Part shown: piece after piece, positions 9,480 through 18,447 of the stretch
Layout: the number at the start of each line of letters is the position of its first letter
How positions within the stretch are numbered: the stretch's first letter is position 1
From: JAWXBG01 sp044375415
GTDB taxonomy: Bacteria > Bacteroidota > Bacteroidia > Flavobacteriales_D > Sanyastnellaceae
NCBI GenBank assembly: GCA_044375415.1
Contig: JBILMS010000047.1
Location: 1 to 28,472, forward strand
Length of the DNA stretch: 28,472 nucleotides
Direction of reading: 5' to 3'
Made by a program: the position numbers and the translations under genes
Notes under the pieces: generated by a model
What the model saw: only the letters and a program-made list of their open reading frames with translations
Told to the model about the DNA's origin: nothing
Database searches by the model: none

Positions 9480-11654
9480 ATGAAGAAATTGATCAACCCT
9501 TTACTGTTGATGTTTGTTCTTATTTTTTCTTTTGCCGGTCTACAGGCACAGAAATCCAAGTTCAAATTAGCAGATAAGTATTTCCGCACGTTCGACTATG
9601 TTACTGCTTCAGATATTTATCGGGATATACTCTCCGGTAAAGGTAATGAATCAGATACCATTGCACTGCGCAGATTGGCCGAATGTCAATGGAAAATGGG
9701 GAACCTTACTTCTGCAGAATCCATCATGGAAAAGACTGTAGCTGTTACGAAGAATAGCCCTACGGATTTGTTGGCCATGGCCGAATTGAAAAGAAGGTTG
9801 GGTAAGTATGATGAGTCAGTTGAATATTATAGACAATACCGAATTCTTTGTCCGAATGATAGTATTGCATCTCAATATGTAGAACAACCCTGGTTTGCGG
9901 AGGCCATCAAGAGAGACTCTACTATTTACGGCATTGTTCCTCTTCAGATAAATACACCGTCAAGTGACTTTGCCCCTTCGTTTTATTCTGCCGGAAAAAT
10001 TATTTATGCTAGTGCTAATGGAGTCGGAAGGGGAGGTAAAAAAGAATACCTATGGAATAATCAGCCTTACCTGAATATTTTTCAATGTGAGATAAAACCG
10101 GACTCAAGCCTTGACTCTTCTGTTTTGATGGATGAAGCCCTGAATTCCAGGTACCACGAGGGAACCGTGACGTACGACTACCGATCGAATACCATGTACT
10201 TTTCTAGAAATAATTTTCTAAAGGGAAGTATTTATAAAAGTAAAGCAGGACAATTAAATCTCGGTATTTACAGCTCCAATGAAAAGGATGGTTCATGGGG
10301 AAAAAGGGATGCCTTTGAACACAACAACAAAGAATATTCGGTGGCACATCCTAGTATTACTCCCGATGGAAACAGAATGTATTTTGTGAGTGACAAACCC
10401 GGAGGAATTGGCGGAACAGATATTTATGTCGCCAAGCGAAAAGGGGATTCATGGGAAACACCCGAAAATTTGGGCGGTAAAGTGAATACTTCGGGGAATG
10501 AAATGTTTCCTTTTATAGTAGGTGATAGTACATTGTATTTTTCTTCAGATGGATTAGTAGGCCTTGGAGGAATGGATGTTTTTTATATCAATGTCCTCGA
10601 TTCAATTGGTGTTTCAAGAAATATGGGTTATCCATTAAATACGCGGTATGATGATTTTGGATTGATCTGTTTTCCATCTCAACTATCGGGATATTTCTGC
10701 AGCAATCGTCCCGGAGGACAGGGTGACGATGATATCTATCTTTTTAAACTGCACCCACCGGATAGTGTCACTATTACCGGTATGGTGGTTGACTCAGATT
10801 CGGGATTGCCCATTCCTAATGCAAAAGTGTGGGCCCCTAATCTGGATGGAGGTCCGGTGGAAGTTTCTACTGACAATGAAGGACGGTTTACTATTACAAC
10901 TCAGTGGCGAGAGTTATTGGAGTTAAGTTCATCTAAGAAGGATTATACCGATGGATGGGAAGTGGTGAAACCAAGGCCGCGTTCAGCATTCTTGGATGGA
11001 GTGGAGATAAAAATGAAAAAGTATGAATTCGTAGCAAAAGGAAAGGTTTTATACGCCGAGAACAATCTTCCTGCTAAAGGGGCCGTCGTAAGGGCTTTAG
11101 ATCAAAACGGATTAGTAGTGGCGAGCGTAACTGTTGGTGCTGATGGGACGTATTTCCTTCCGTTAGCCCAAGGTCAAAAATACGTTTTGGAAGCGGCCAT
11201 GTATGGATACATTACATTGTCGACGGATTTGGACACAACTGACCCCAACAAAAAGTTCTCAGATTATGACTTCAAACTTTTCAAACCCGAGAAAGGAACT
11301 ATCGTGCGTTTGGATAATATTTACTACGACTATAACAAGTTTGCCATTCGGCCCGATGCTGCTCTTGAGTTGAATAAATTGGTGCGAATTCTTAAAGATT
11401 TCCCAAGTATGAAGATCGAATTAAGCTCCCATACCGATTCGCGAGGAAGTGATAGCTACAATTTGAGCCTTTCTGAAGAACGGGCCAAAAGCGCTGTCGA
11501 ATACCTTATAAGCCAAGGAATTGATGCCGGCAGAATGGTGCCAAAAGGCTATGGCGAAACGAAATTATTGAATAAATGCGATGATGGGGCAACGTGCACC
11601 GAAGATGAACACTCTTACAATCGCCGTACAGAATTTAAAATACTAGATATATAA
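9480..11654 (+). CDS. PorE-like protein: TPR, PD40 beta-propeller, carboxypeptidase-regulatory and OmpA peptidoglycan-binding domains
   Basis: The preferred start is the ATG at 9480, which gives a clean signal peptide (MKKLINPLLLMFVLIFSFAG LQAQ) and 724 residues; an in-frame ATG at 9459 would add seven polar residues before it. Domains in order: TPR-like helices (about 25-135); PD40/WD40-like propeller blades with YFVSDKPGGIGGTDIY, YFSSDGLVGLGGMDVF and CSNRPGGQGDDDIY (about 290-425); two carboxypeptidase-regulatory-like beta-sandwiches (about 429-510 and 516-600); and an OmpA C-terminal domain (about 607-724) with the peptidoglycan-binding core TDSRGSDSYNLSLSEERA and NRRTEF. The same order is known in PorE of Porphyromonas, which links the T9SS outer membrane apparatus to the cell wall. 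It follows the PorP/SprF gene by 39 nt and is probably the third gene of the cassette. Whether it is core machinery or a cargo-specific paralogue is not visible here. Confidence 0.9.
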   Translation: MKKLINPLLLMFVLIFSFAGLQAQKSKFKLADKYFRTFDYVTASDIYRDILSGKGNESDTIALRRLAECQWKMGNLTSAESIMEKTVAVTKNSPTDLLAMAELKRRLGKYDESVEYYRQYRILCPNDSIASQYVEQPWFAEAIKRDSTIYGIVPLQINTPSSDFAPSFYSAGKIIYASANGVGRGGKKEYLWNNQPYLNIFQCEIKPDSSLDSSVLMDEALNSRYHEGTVTYDYRSNTMYFSRNNFLKGSIYKSKAGQLNLGIYSSNEKDGSWGKRDAFEHNNKEYSVAHPSITPDGNRMYFVSDKPGGIGGTDIYVAKRKGDSWETPENLGGKVNTSGNEMFPFIVGDSTLYFSSDGLVGLGGMDVFYINVLDSIGVSRNMGYPLNTRYDDFGLICFPSQLSGYFCSNRPGGQGDDDIYLFKLHPPDSVTITGMVVDSDSGLPIPNAKVWAPNLDGGPVEVSTDNEGRFTITTQWRELLELSSSKKDYTDGWEVVKPRPRSAFLDGVEIKMKKYEFVAKGKVLYAENNLPAKGAVVRALDQNGLVVASVTVGADGTYFLPLAQGQKYVLEAAMYGYITLSTDLDTTDPNKKFSDYDFKLFKPEKGTIVRLDNIYYDYNKFAIRPDAALELNKLVRILKDFPSMKIELSSHTDSRGSDSYNLSLSEERAKSAVEYLISQGIDAGRMVPKGYGETKLLNKCDDGATCTEDEHSYNRRTEFKILDI

Positions 11655-11685
11655 TTTACTGATAAACAAGCTTTTTCACCCTGTT

Positions 11686-11701
11686 AAAAACATGGTTTTT
11701 T
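11686..11701 (+). terminator. Weak candidate terminator after the T9SS cassette
   Basis: AAAAAC (11686-11691) and GTTTTT (11695-11700) can pair across a 3-nt loop and end in a run of T. The stem is AT-rich and short, so this is only a weak intrinsic-terminator candidate. It lies 32 nt after the stop codon of the OmpA-type gene and just before the next promoter element. Confidence 0.25.
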
Positions 11702-11714
11702 GTTAAATAATTAC

Positions 11715-11722
11715 TAAATTTG
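11715..11722 (+). promoter_or_regulatory. Candidate -7 element (TAAATTTG) for the DUF349 gene
   Basis: Perfect match to the Bacteroidota -7 consensus TAnnTTTG, 37 nt before the ATG at 11760. A TTG at 11700-11702 lies only 12 nt upstream, closer than the usual 17-23 nt, so the -33 element is not convincing. A short inverted repeat (CCCTT/AAGGG, 11726-11739) lies in the presumed leader. Confidence 0.45.
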
Positions 11723-11759
11723 CAACCCTTTAAAAAGGGGACACCTAAACACACTATTG

Positions 11760-13454
11760 ATGAAGGCCCAATTGGTTGAACGCTTGCAGCAGTTACTTAG
11801 CACTGAAGACATACCGTCTATCAGGGATGCTGTCCGCGATGTGAGAAATGACTGGAAAGCTGAAACAGCTAAAGAAAGACAGTTGCAGCAAGAAGAATTT
11901 AAAGCCGCCGGGCATCCCGAGGGTACCGAATTCGTATTCGAACCTCATGAACAGGAAGAGAGTTTTAGGGCTCTCGTTTCCACCTATGATGATCGCGTCG
12001 AAGAACACGGAAAAAAACTTGCCGCGGAACGTCAACATAACTTTGATACTAAATCGAAGTTGCTCTCAGAATTGGAATCACTTGTAAAAGATGAGGAGAA
12101 TATCAGCAAAGCTTTCGCGACGTTTAATGGTATCAAAAAACAGTGGGATGCTACCGGAGATGTTCCAGGTGACAAACACCATGATCTTCACGAGAGTTTT
12201 CATAAACTAGCTCACGAGTTTTTCTACAATATCAACATCTATAAGAGTCTTCAGGAACATGATTTAAAAATCAACCATAAGAAGAAAGATGAACTCATTA
12301 CTGCCTCTGCGGCTCTTACTGAGGTACAGAGTATTCCCGACCTTGAAGTGATGGTGCGCAAGTTTCAACGTGAGTGGATGGACATTGGTCCTTCTCCACG
12401 AGAGACTTACAAAGAACTTGGCGATCAATTTTTCGCAATTCTCCGTGAGGCGCAAACACGCATTCGTGCGCATTACGAAAAACTCGAAGAAAACCATGAG
12501 CAAGCTCTTGCCAATAAGCGTGGAGTGATCGAAAAGATGAAGACTATTCTCGAAAAAGAAACCGGAAATCTTGCTGCTTGGAATAAACTAACCGATGAGA
12601 CCATTGCCCTACAGGAAGAATGGAAAAATACGGGTTGGGCTCGCAAAAAAGATAATGACGACGCATGGAATGAATTCCGTGGTCTCTGCGACTTATTCTT
12701 TGAACGAAGAGGTAAGTTTATGGGTGAAAGAAGATCCGGTTACAAAGACAACCGTGTGAAAAAGGAAGCTCTAATCGCTACAGCAAAAGAATTGCAGGAT
12801 AGTACCGATTGGAAAAATACCACTGAGATTTTCAAAAAACTCCAGACGGATTGGAAGGCCATCGGAGCCGCCGACCCGCGTGATGAAATGAAGTTGTGGC
12901 AGCAGTTCAGAAGTGCCAGCGATCATTTCTTCAAAGGCAAAAAAGAACACACCTCGACTATAGCGCAAGAGCAAGTAGGAAATCTAGAGAAGAAAGAAGA
13001 ATTGCTGAAAGAGATTGAAGAGTTTCAATTGACCGGACAAAAGTCGGAGGATCTAAAATATCTAAAGGAATTTTCAGAGAGATGGCATAGTGTAGGTTTT
13101 ATTCCAAAGGATAAACTGAAGGATATTATTGATCGATATACCAAAGCTCTCGACAGTAAATACGGCTCTATAAATGCTGAACGCGAAGAACAGGAAATGA
13201 ATCGTTTCCGCTCACGTGTATCAAGTATCAAGAGCAGCGATAACGGTCAGAACAACATGCGCAGAGAGGAACAATTCATGCGCGAAAAAATCGACCGTCT
13301 CAAAAAAGATATTCAGCAGTACGAAAACAACATGAGCATTTTCACCGGTAAAGGTGCCGAAGCTCTCCGCAAAGACATCGAAAAGAAAATCCAAAATGCT
13401 CATCGCGAAATCGAGGACATTCGGAAGAAAATCGATTTGTTGAAGACGGTGTAA
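11760..13454 (+). CDS. DUF349 domain-containing coiled-coil protein
   Basis: A 564-residue, highly charged, mostly helical cytoplasmic protein with no signal peptide. The ATG at 11760 is preferred over an in-frame TTG one codon earlier. At least five DUF349-type repeats of about 70-75 residues are visible by their core (hydrophobic-x-x-x-W-x-x-x-G ... F ... FF): QWDATGDVP, EWMDIGPSP, EWKNTGWARKKD, DWKAIGAADP and RWHSVGFIPKD. The C-terminal ~70 residues (LKKDIQQYENNM ... IEKKIQNAHREIEDIRKKID) are predicted coiled coil. DUF349 proteins are widespread in Bacteroidota, but I know of no established biochemical role and assign none. It has its own candidate promoter and appears monocistronic. Confidence 0.88.
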   Translation: MKAQLVERLQQLLSTEDIPSIRDAVRDVRNDWKAETAKERQLQQEEFKAAGHPEGTEFVFEPHEQEESFRALVSTYDDRVEEHGKKLAAERQHNFDTKSKLLSELESLVKDEENISKAFATFNGIKKQWDATGDVPGDKHHDLHESFHKLAHEFFYNINIYKSLQEHDLKINHKKKDELITASAALTEVQSIPDLEVMVRKFQREWMDIGPSPRETYKELGDQFFAILREAQTRIRAHYEKLEENHEQALANKRGVIEKMKTILEKETGNLAAWNKLTDETIALQEEWKNTGWARKKDNDDAWNEFRGLCDLFFERRGKFMGERRSGYKDNRVKKEALIATAKELQDSTDWKNTTEIFKKLQTDWKAIGAADPRDEMKLWQQFRSASDHFFKGKKEHTSTIAQEQVGNLEKKEELLKEIEEFQLTGQKSEDLKYLKEFSERWHSVGFIPKDKLKDIIDRYTKALDSKYGSINAEREEQEMNRFRSRVSSIKSSDNGQNNMRREEQFMREKIDRLKKDIQQYENNMSIFTGKGAEALRKDIEKKIQNAHREIEDIRKKIDLLKTV

Positions 13455-13606
13455 GAGCGTATTAAGTACAATGAATTAAGTATTAAGATTGTTCTCGACT
13501 TTCTGAGATGATCATGATATTCAAGTTCTATTCGTTAGTAGTATCGCAAAGTTTCGCTATGGTTTAGCAAAGGAACGCAAGTCTAGAAACATCTTTATTG
13601 TTTTAA

Positions 13607-13685
13607 GGGCTTCAGCCCATAGTGAAGAAACGTTTTGTTTAATGTGATTCGGAGGCATATCGAGCCCGGCGGCTTCAGCCCCGGG
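13607..13685 (+). repeat. REP-like 79-bp hairpin element, copy 1
   Basis: The element opens with GGGCTTCAGCCC (13607-13618) and closes with a larger hairpin in which CCCGG (13665-13669) and CCGGG (13681-13685) flank GGCTTCAGCC (13671-13680). The motif GGCTTCAGCC therefore occurs twice, 63 bp apart, in the same orientation. It is followed directly by the palindrome GAGCGCTC (13687-13694). By structure it resembles REP/BIME elements mobilised by RAYT transposases; no RAYT gene lies in this window. Confidence 0.75.
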
Positions 13686-13877
13686 TGAGCGCTCGTTTAA
13701 CTGAGATGATTTGTACTCATAAGAACATCCATTTTTAACACAAAGGAATTACCAAGAATTAACGGAGAACCACAAAGGGGAATTGTATTATTTACAAAGT
13801 ATTATGATAGATCGCGTAACGGAAAAAAAATTAGTGGTATAAAACCGTAATGGTCTTTTTTGAAAATAAGAGATCAT

Positions 13878-13956
13878 GGGCTTCAGCCCATAGTGAAGAC
13901 ACGTTTTGTTCAACCTTATTCGGAGGTGTATCGAGCCCGGTGGCTTCAGCCCCGGG
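13878..13956 (+). repeat. REP-like 79-bp hairpin element, copy 2
   Basis: Same length and layout as the copy at 13607, with 8 differences by eye (about 90% identity). The first hairpin is GGGCTTCAGCCC (13878-13889), extended by AT on one side and T/AT on the other to a 16-bp inverted repeat (13876-13891). The second hairpin has CCCGG (13936-13940) and CCGGG (13952-13956) arms. Both hairpins and their spacing are conserved, while most changes fall in the 46-bp linker. Confidence 0.75.
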
Positions 13957-13988
13957 AGAGCCGCGGGGGTAGTAATTTACCCGGCAAG

Positions 13989-14543
13989 CTACTCTTCTCC
14001 CTTCATCTCCTCCACCGTTTCCTTCACCGCAGAAGAATCTGTAATTTTCTTGTAAAAATCACTGTTTTTGACCGCCGGCATAATTACAATTCCATAATCG
14101 TAGACCGGTTTTAAAAGAACCGATTTTTCACGCTGCTCCTCGGAAAGTAATTTGAATTTGGCATCAGAACCTGTAACTAGTATAAGAAGTAAACTGAGTA
14201 TAATAAGCGATTTTGCCAATGCGAAAACAGCTCCTCCCATGCGGTTCATCACTTCCCCACTTCCATTATTTGCCAATCCGGAAAGCACTTTAGCCAAAAG
14301 CCAAAATGCAACGAGTATGAGTATAAACGTTGCAATGAAGGAGGCCTGAGCGGTGTTTTTCCATGAGTCCTCGCCATCACCACCAATGAGATGTGCACCC
14401 CATTGCGAAAAGTGAATGGCAATGTAGAGTGCTGCGAAAAGAGCCAAAAACATGACTATTTCATACACAAAGCCATTCATCCATCCTTTCCAAATGGCTA
14501 GGCCTAGACAGATTACAAGAAAGATATCTATGATACTGATCAT
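13989..14543 (-). CDS. CvpA-family inner membrane protein
   Basis: A 184-residue protein starting at ATG 14543 with about four transmembrane segments (about 2-21, 27-45, 68-88 and 105-123). The N-terminal segment IIDIFLVICLGLAIWKGWMNGFV, with its G-x-x-x-G-x-x-G-like turn, is characteristic of the CvpA family (PF02674, colicin V production protein). Length is slightly above the bacterial norm because of a charged C-terminal tail (KKITDSSAVKETVEEMKGEE). CvpA proteins have been linked to envelope homeostasis and colicin V export in enterobacteria; the role in this group is unclear. It is transcribed divergently from the acetyltransferase gene. Confidence 0.85.
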   Translation of the reverse strand: MISIIDIFLVICLGLAIWKGWMNGFVYEIVMFLALFAALYIAIHFSQWGAHLIGGDGEDSWKNTAQASFIATFILILVAFWLLAKVLSGLANNGSGEVMNRMGGAVFALAKSLIILSLLLILVTGSDAKFKLLSEEQREKSVLLKPVYDYGIVIMPAVKNSDFYKKITDSSAVKETVEEMKGEE

Positions 14544-14547
14544 AAGT

Positions 14548-14555
14548 CAAAACTA
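14548..14555 (-). promoter_or_regulatory. Candidate -7 element (TAGTTTTG) for the cvpA-like gene
   Basis: On the minus strand TAGTTTTG matches TAnnTTTG and is separated from the ATG by exactly 4 nt (ACTT). A transcript starting just after it would have almost no leader. No TTG at the standard -33 spacing was found. Confidence 0.5.
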
Positions 14556-14646
14556 ACTTGACCATGCCTCCAAAAAATGCTGATTAACAAGGGTTTTTAA
14601 CATGCATTCGTGGGATTCGTCAAACCTTTTTCTTTTCTTTGACGAC

Positions 14647-15138
14647 ATGGAAAATGTACTGATCAGAAAGGGTAGGGAGGAAGATCTGCCTCGCGTTCTG
14701 GAACTTGTGAAACAATTGGCGGACTATGAAAAAGCCCCCTTGGAAGTGGAGAACACTGTCGAAGAGATGCGTCGTGATGGCTTCGGGCCAAGCCCGATCT
14801 TCCATTTTCTGGTAGCCGAATCCAATGGTCTTATTGCCGGAATTGCGGTTTATTACATCAAATATTCGACGTGGAAAGGCAAATGTTTATTCCTCGAAGA
14901 TATTGTGGTTGATGAAGCGCTTAGAGGAAATGGGCTAGGTCATCGCTTATTTCAAGAGGTAATTCAAGTAGCAAAAGAAGCGGGCTACCGACGAATGGAA
15001 TGGCAAGTTCTCGATTGGAATGAACCCGCTATCTGCTTCTACAAAAAGTATAACGCGGTTCTTGATTCTGAATGGATCAATGGGAAGTTGACGTATGAGC
15101 AATTGCAGGGGGCGCAGAAAATGGAAAATGGAAAATGA
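14647..15138 (+). CDS. GNAT-family N-acetyltransferase (diamine/SSAT-like)
   Basis: The start at ATG 14647 gives MENVLIRKGREEDLPRVLEL, aligning with the usual N-terminus of the family; an ATG at 14602 would add 15 residues that do not look like the fold. The 163-residue protein has LADYEK, the beta4 strand LFLEDIVVDEALRG and the acetyl-CoA pyrophosphate loop RGNGLG (about residues 92-97), then WQVLDWNEPAICFYKKYNA, which is typical of GNAT enzymes related to spermidine/spermine or thialysine acetyltransferases. Substrate cannot be assigned from sequence. The last residues (KMENGK) are encoded by a 7-bp simple repeat, AAAATGG three times (15118-15138), suggesting the C-terminus runs into intergenic repeat sequence. 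Confidence 0.88.
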   Translation: MENVLIRKGREEDLPRVLELVKQLADYEKAPLEVENTVEEMRRDGFGPSPIFHFLVAESNGLIAGIAVYYIKYSTWKGKCLFLEDIVVDEALRGNGLGHRLFQEVIQVAKEAGYRRMEWQVLDWNEPAICFYKKYNAVLDSEWINGKLTYEQLQGAQKMENGK

Positions 15139-15275
15139 TGCCTTCTCATGAAATAGGTTGACAGGTACCCTACCTAAACCCCAAATTAATCTCTGCTCTG
15201 CAGCTTTCTTTAACACTCTATCCTGTTTCTCCGAACCCAGAACTGCTATCGGGTGAGAATAGTCCGAAGAAGTCA

Positions 15276-18200
15276 TCACTTTTTTTTCTTCTCCTTCTCT
15301 AAAGTGATGTTGTAATTCTCGGTGTTGCCCGTAATTCGGATATTCAAATATCGAATGCGTTTTTCTTTGTCTTCATATTGAATAGCGTGTTCTTGTTCAG
15401 GATCTATTTCTTCTACTTTTTTGCCGAATAGTTTGGAGGAAGCGGCCTGAGTTACAAGTTTCCAGGGTATTCTAACAAAATAGTCCATATTCATGTCCAT
15501 GTCTTGCGATCCGGATATTTGCATAAACCCAAGGGTGGAGTTTATAGTCATATTCGGAATAGTGAGAATCCCTTTTTTTAGGTCAATGTGATTCGATAGT
15601 GTATCAAAGGATACACGCTGAATATTTTTATCTTTGAAATAGTCCGACATCGCTTCTAACATCGCATAGTTTTCCAGCCGGCCTTCGAGCACTTCTATAT
15701 CCATGTGTATTTCAGACTCGTGAATTACAGGCACCAGGTCTTTGTGCATCCTAATTTGACCGGTGAGTTTACCGGATAGTTTGCCATGTAGATTTTCTGA
15801 AACTAGATGATCTTGACCAAAATTGTCGAATTTTAAAAGAAGTTTATCTAGATCGACTTTGGTTATAGTCATGTCGGGACTGAAGTATATTTTCGAAGGA
15901 TCCGAGCCGTTGAAGTATCCCTTTATGTCAAAATACCCATCGGCAGCTTGAAGTTTAAGTTTGTCCACATATAGATAATGCTCGGGCGTTGTCCGTATTT
16001 GTGCATCCACTTCATGGATGAGGTATTTGTGATAATTAAGGTGATCAATTTTGACATCAAAAGTCATGTCGGTAAAAGGCAAGTCGTAGATGTTAAATCC
16101 TTCGTCGTGATAATTAGTATTTGCACTAAGCGAGTCCGTTGTTGTCGGCAAGTGGTATTGAAAAATTTGGTCGAAATCAAGACGGGCCGATCGTAGTTCA
16201 AATTTGTTTTCGCGTTTCTTTTGTGCCTCATCATCGCCTAAATAGTAATGCAAGGAGGTATGTATATCCGAATGACCAAGTTTACCTGAAAAGTCTTCTA
16301 CCACCAGATGATCTTTTTCGTAGTGTACCCTTCCTTTGAAATTCTCGAATCGCATCGCATGAATTTTCATCTTCGTGTCGAATTTGTCGATGCGGAGATC
16401 AATAGATTGCATCCCTTCATTAAAATGCAGGTCGGTAGATCCTTGAATTTTCAACTGATCAAACTCCTCATGTCGGTAGTCTTCAGGCACGTAATTTTCG
16501 CCCTGATATGAAAAGATATCGTGGAGCTGAAGCATACGTGAGGTTAAATTAAACTCGATGTGCGTATCACCTTTCGGATGTTCGGCAAACCATAGATCGT
16601 AATGCTTGAGTTTTCCGGAAAAATGGAAATCACTTTTATCTATAAATCCCTTGAAATCGATGACTTTAAAATCTTCCTTTTCGATAATTACATCGGCATG
16701 AAAGTCGTGTAGAGTATGTGGGTAATGTGTGAGTTGAGCTGTGAGACTATCAACATAAAATTCTCCTATCGGCAAATTAGGTGATTCAGTAAAGGCACGC
16801 GCCGAGGAAACAAAGTGCAGGCCTAGAGATAAGTTTTTTATTTGTTCGTTGATGGACGTGAGTGTATCGCTTCCGGTAAGTTCAAATAGATCCAGTTGTT
16901 TACTTGATATATCAAGTTTGGCAGTCACGGGTTGATCGGTATGATGAATAATAGCCGGTAAATCACTGATACTTCCATGCAACGAAATAGATGATCCGCC
17001 AATTTCTATATTGCAATAGGAGATTTTCGCTTCGTGACCATCCATTTCTGCATAGAGATCGATATCTTTAATAGGCAAGTCTGTGGATTCTTTCCCGAAG
17101 CTCAGGTTTTCAATTTTTAATTGGGAGAAGTATGATTCATTAAATTTTTCAATCGTTTTTTCGGGATTTCTCAAATCAATTATGTCTTTGAAATTCATTG
17201 TCAGCTGGACTTTTCCTGAGAGATCATATAGATCAGTCAGGTTGAAAAATTTCGCTAAAAAATTGAGCTCAAAATCAGAGTTTAATTGAAGATTGATGTC
17301 AGGTGACTCGAAATTTTTCACGACTAAATTTCCGGTGAATTGACCTACTTCCGGACGAGCAGAAAAGTCTTTTATGCCAAATTCCATGGTGGAAGGATTG
17401 CGCGAGGAGCCATTGGTAAAGTACCCGGAAAAATTTAGATCATCCACCTTTTTGTCTACTTCGGTATTGGTAAAAAAAGCATCTTCACAACCGAATCGCG
17501 CGTTGATAGCAGGAGTATGGTGATTAATGCAGCTTCCTTGAATGGTTGTTTCAAAGAATATTTTTCCCTTGTTGTCGTATTTTTTTAACGTGGGCATCAA
17601 TTCTTCCGGAGCCATTGCCAGGAAGAGATCAAAATTGGGCTTATTCCCCGAAAATTTTAGATCTAAGAATACTTCTCGTTTAAAGTCGATAGAACCTTCC
17701 ATATCGAAAACAGCACCTTCTAATTTGGCGGTAGTTGGTTTAATCACGAATAGATCCGTTTCAGGTGAGTATTCGAAATCTGTGTCAAGTTCAAAATGTT
17801 TATGGTTGATGAATGTGGTGTCTTTGTCAAGAATCAGACTCAATTCGAATTTGGAATCTAAAGCCATGAAGAGATGTCCTGCTTTCGACTTGAATGATGA
17901 ACGGGTTTCGGTAAAGTAAACATCTACCAGTAAGTTGTTTTCGACATTGAGTTTCGTAAAGTCCACATTTTCGAGGATGATAGACTGAAGATCTAAATGA
18001 AATTCTTCTTCGGGATCTTCTATCTCTTTAGTGCTTTCAAATGCACGCGTAATGTTAAATTCTCCATCCGCGTATTGTATAATATCAATCCTTCCATTCT
18101 TCAATTTAATTCGTTTGATCTCCATTTTTCCGCTGATGATTGTCCATAGATCAAAACCAATATATACTTCTTGGAGGTACATAATTGTCTGAGCCGTATC

Positions 18201-18440
18201 GGACTTATTTTCTCGGACATGAAGATTTTCTAAGTCTATGGAGATGTAAGGGAAATTTTCGAAAAGAGAAATGTGAGATTCTTGTATGTCAACCTGCGCA
18301 ACAAAATCGGCATTGGATTTTTGCAAAAGATCCTGTACAATTTCATCTTGCTTGCTATATAAAATCGAGAGGGTTATCCCGAAGAGGAGAATGATAGTCA
18401 GCACTATTATTCCTGACCATTTTAATATCTTTCTTTTCAT
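15276..18440 (-). CDS. Large AsmA-family protein
   Basis: A 1,054-residue protein starting at ATG 18440 with one N-terminal transmembrane anchor (about residues 8-28, MKRKILKWSGIIVLTIILLFG). The periplasmic part is a long beta-rich body with the usual AsmA features: an early HISLFENFPYISIDLENLHVRE segment and a C-terminal AsmA-like region (LEGRLENYAMLEAMSDYF ... VSFDTLSNHIDLKKGILTIPNMTINSTLG). The end is a highly charged lysine tail (EKEKKKK). AsmA-like proteins in proteobacteria are bridge-like proteins implicated in phospholipid movement to the outer membrane; the same role is plausible here but inferred. It diverges from the aspartate kinase gene and converges on the acetyltransferase gene. 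Confidence 0.88.
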   Translation of the reverse strand: MKRKILKWSGIIVLTIILLFGITLSILYSKQDEIVQDLLQKSNADFVAQVDIQESHISLFENFPYISIDLENLHVRENKSDTAQTIMYLQEVYIGFDLWTIISGKMEIKRIKLKNGRIDIIQYADGEFNITRAFESTKEIEDPEEEFHLDLQSIILENVDFTKLNVENNLLVDVYFTETRSSFKSKAGHLFMALDSKFELSLILDKDTTFINHKHFELDTDFEYSPETDLFVIKPTTAKLEGAVFDMEGSIDFKREVFLDLKFSGNKPNFDLFLAMAPEELMPTLKKYDNKGKIFFETTIQGSCINHHTPAINARFGCEDAFFTNTEVDKKVDDLNFSGYFTNGSSRNPSTMEFGIKDFSARPEVGQFTGNLVVKNFESPDINLQLNSDFELNFLAKFFNLTDLYDLSGKVQLTMNFKDIIDLRNPEKTIEKFNESYFSQLKIENLSFGKESTDLPIKDIDLYAEMDGHEAKISYCNIEIGGSSISLHGSISDLPAIIHHTDQPVTAKLDISSKQLDLFELTGSDTLTSINEQIKNLSLGLHFVSSARAFTESPNLPIGEFYVDSLTAQLTHYPHTLHDFHADVIIEKEDFKVIDFKGFIDKSDFHFSGKLKHYDLWFAEHPKGDTHIEFNLTSRMLQLHDIFSYQGENYVPEDYRHEEFDQLKIQGSTDLHFNEGMQSIDLRIDKFDTKMKIHAMRFENFKGRVHYEKDHLVVEDFSGKLGHSDIHTSLHYYLGDDEAQKKRENKFELRSARLDFDQIFQYHLPTTTDSLSANTNYHDEGFNIYDLPFTDMTFDVKIDHLNYHKYLIHEVDAQIRTTPEHYLYVDKLKLQAADGYFDIKGYFNGSDPSKIYFSPDMTITKVDLDKLLLKFDNFGQDHLVSENLHGKLSGKLTGQIRMHKDLVPVIHESEIHMDIEVLEGRLENYAMLEAMSDYFKDKNIQRVSFDTLSNHIDLKKGILTIPNMTINSTLGFMQISGSQDMDMNMDYFVRIPWKLVTQAASSKLFGKKVEEIDPEQEHAIQYEDKEKRIRYLNIRITGNTENYNITLEKEKKKK

Positions 18441-18447
18441 GCTCGCG

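Larger units (their letters stand above)
13455..13988. other. 534-bp non-coding region between convergent genes
   Basis: No credible gene is seen. The region begins with short ATTAAGTA-like direct repeats (about 13468-13492), then holds two copies of a 79-bp hairpin element (listed separately). Between them is AT-rich sequence with CACAAAGG-type repeats (about 13739-13782), a motif that resembles simple intergenic repeats I associate with Bacteroidota genomes. No strong intrinsic terminator was found for either flanking gene. Confidence 0.6.

Noticed and set aside
13842..13861. ACC/GGT hairpin followed by T run as terminator
   Set aside because: Only a 3-bp stem; too weak to call.
13860..14114. 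Plus-strand 84-residue frame across REP-like copy 2
   Set aside because: It translates the hairpin element and the antisense of the cvpA-like gene; no coding features.
14947..15279. Minus-strand 110-residue frame whose ATG overlaps the stop of the AsmA-like gene (TGATGA)
   Set aside because: The overlap looks like translational coupling, but most of the frame is antisense to the conserved acetyltransferase gene and no family is recognisable. A very short real peptide in the first ~45 codons cannot be fully excluded.
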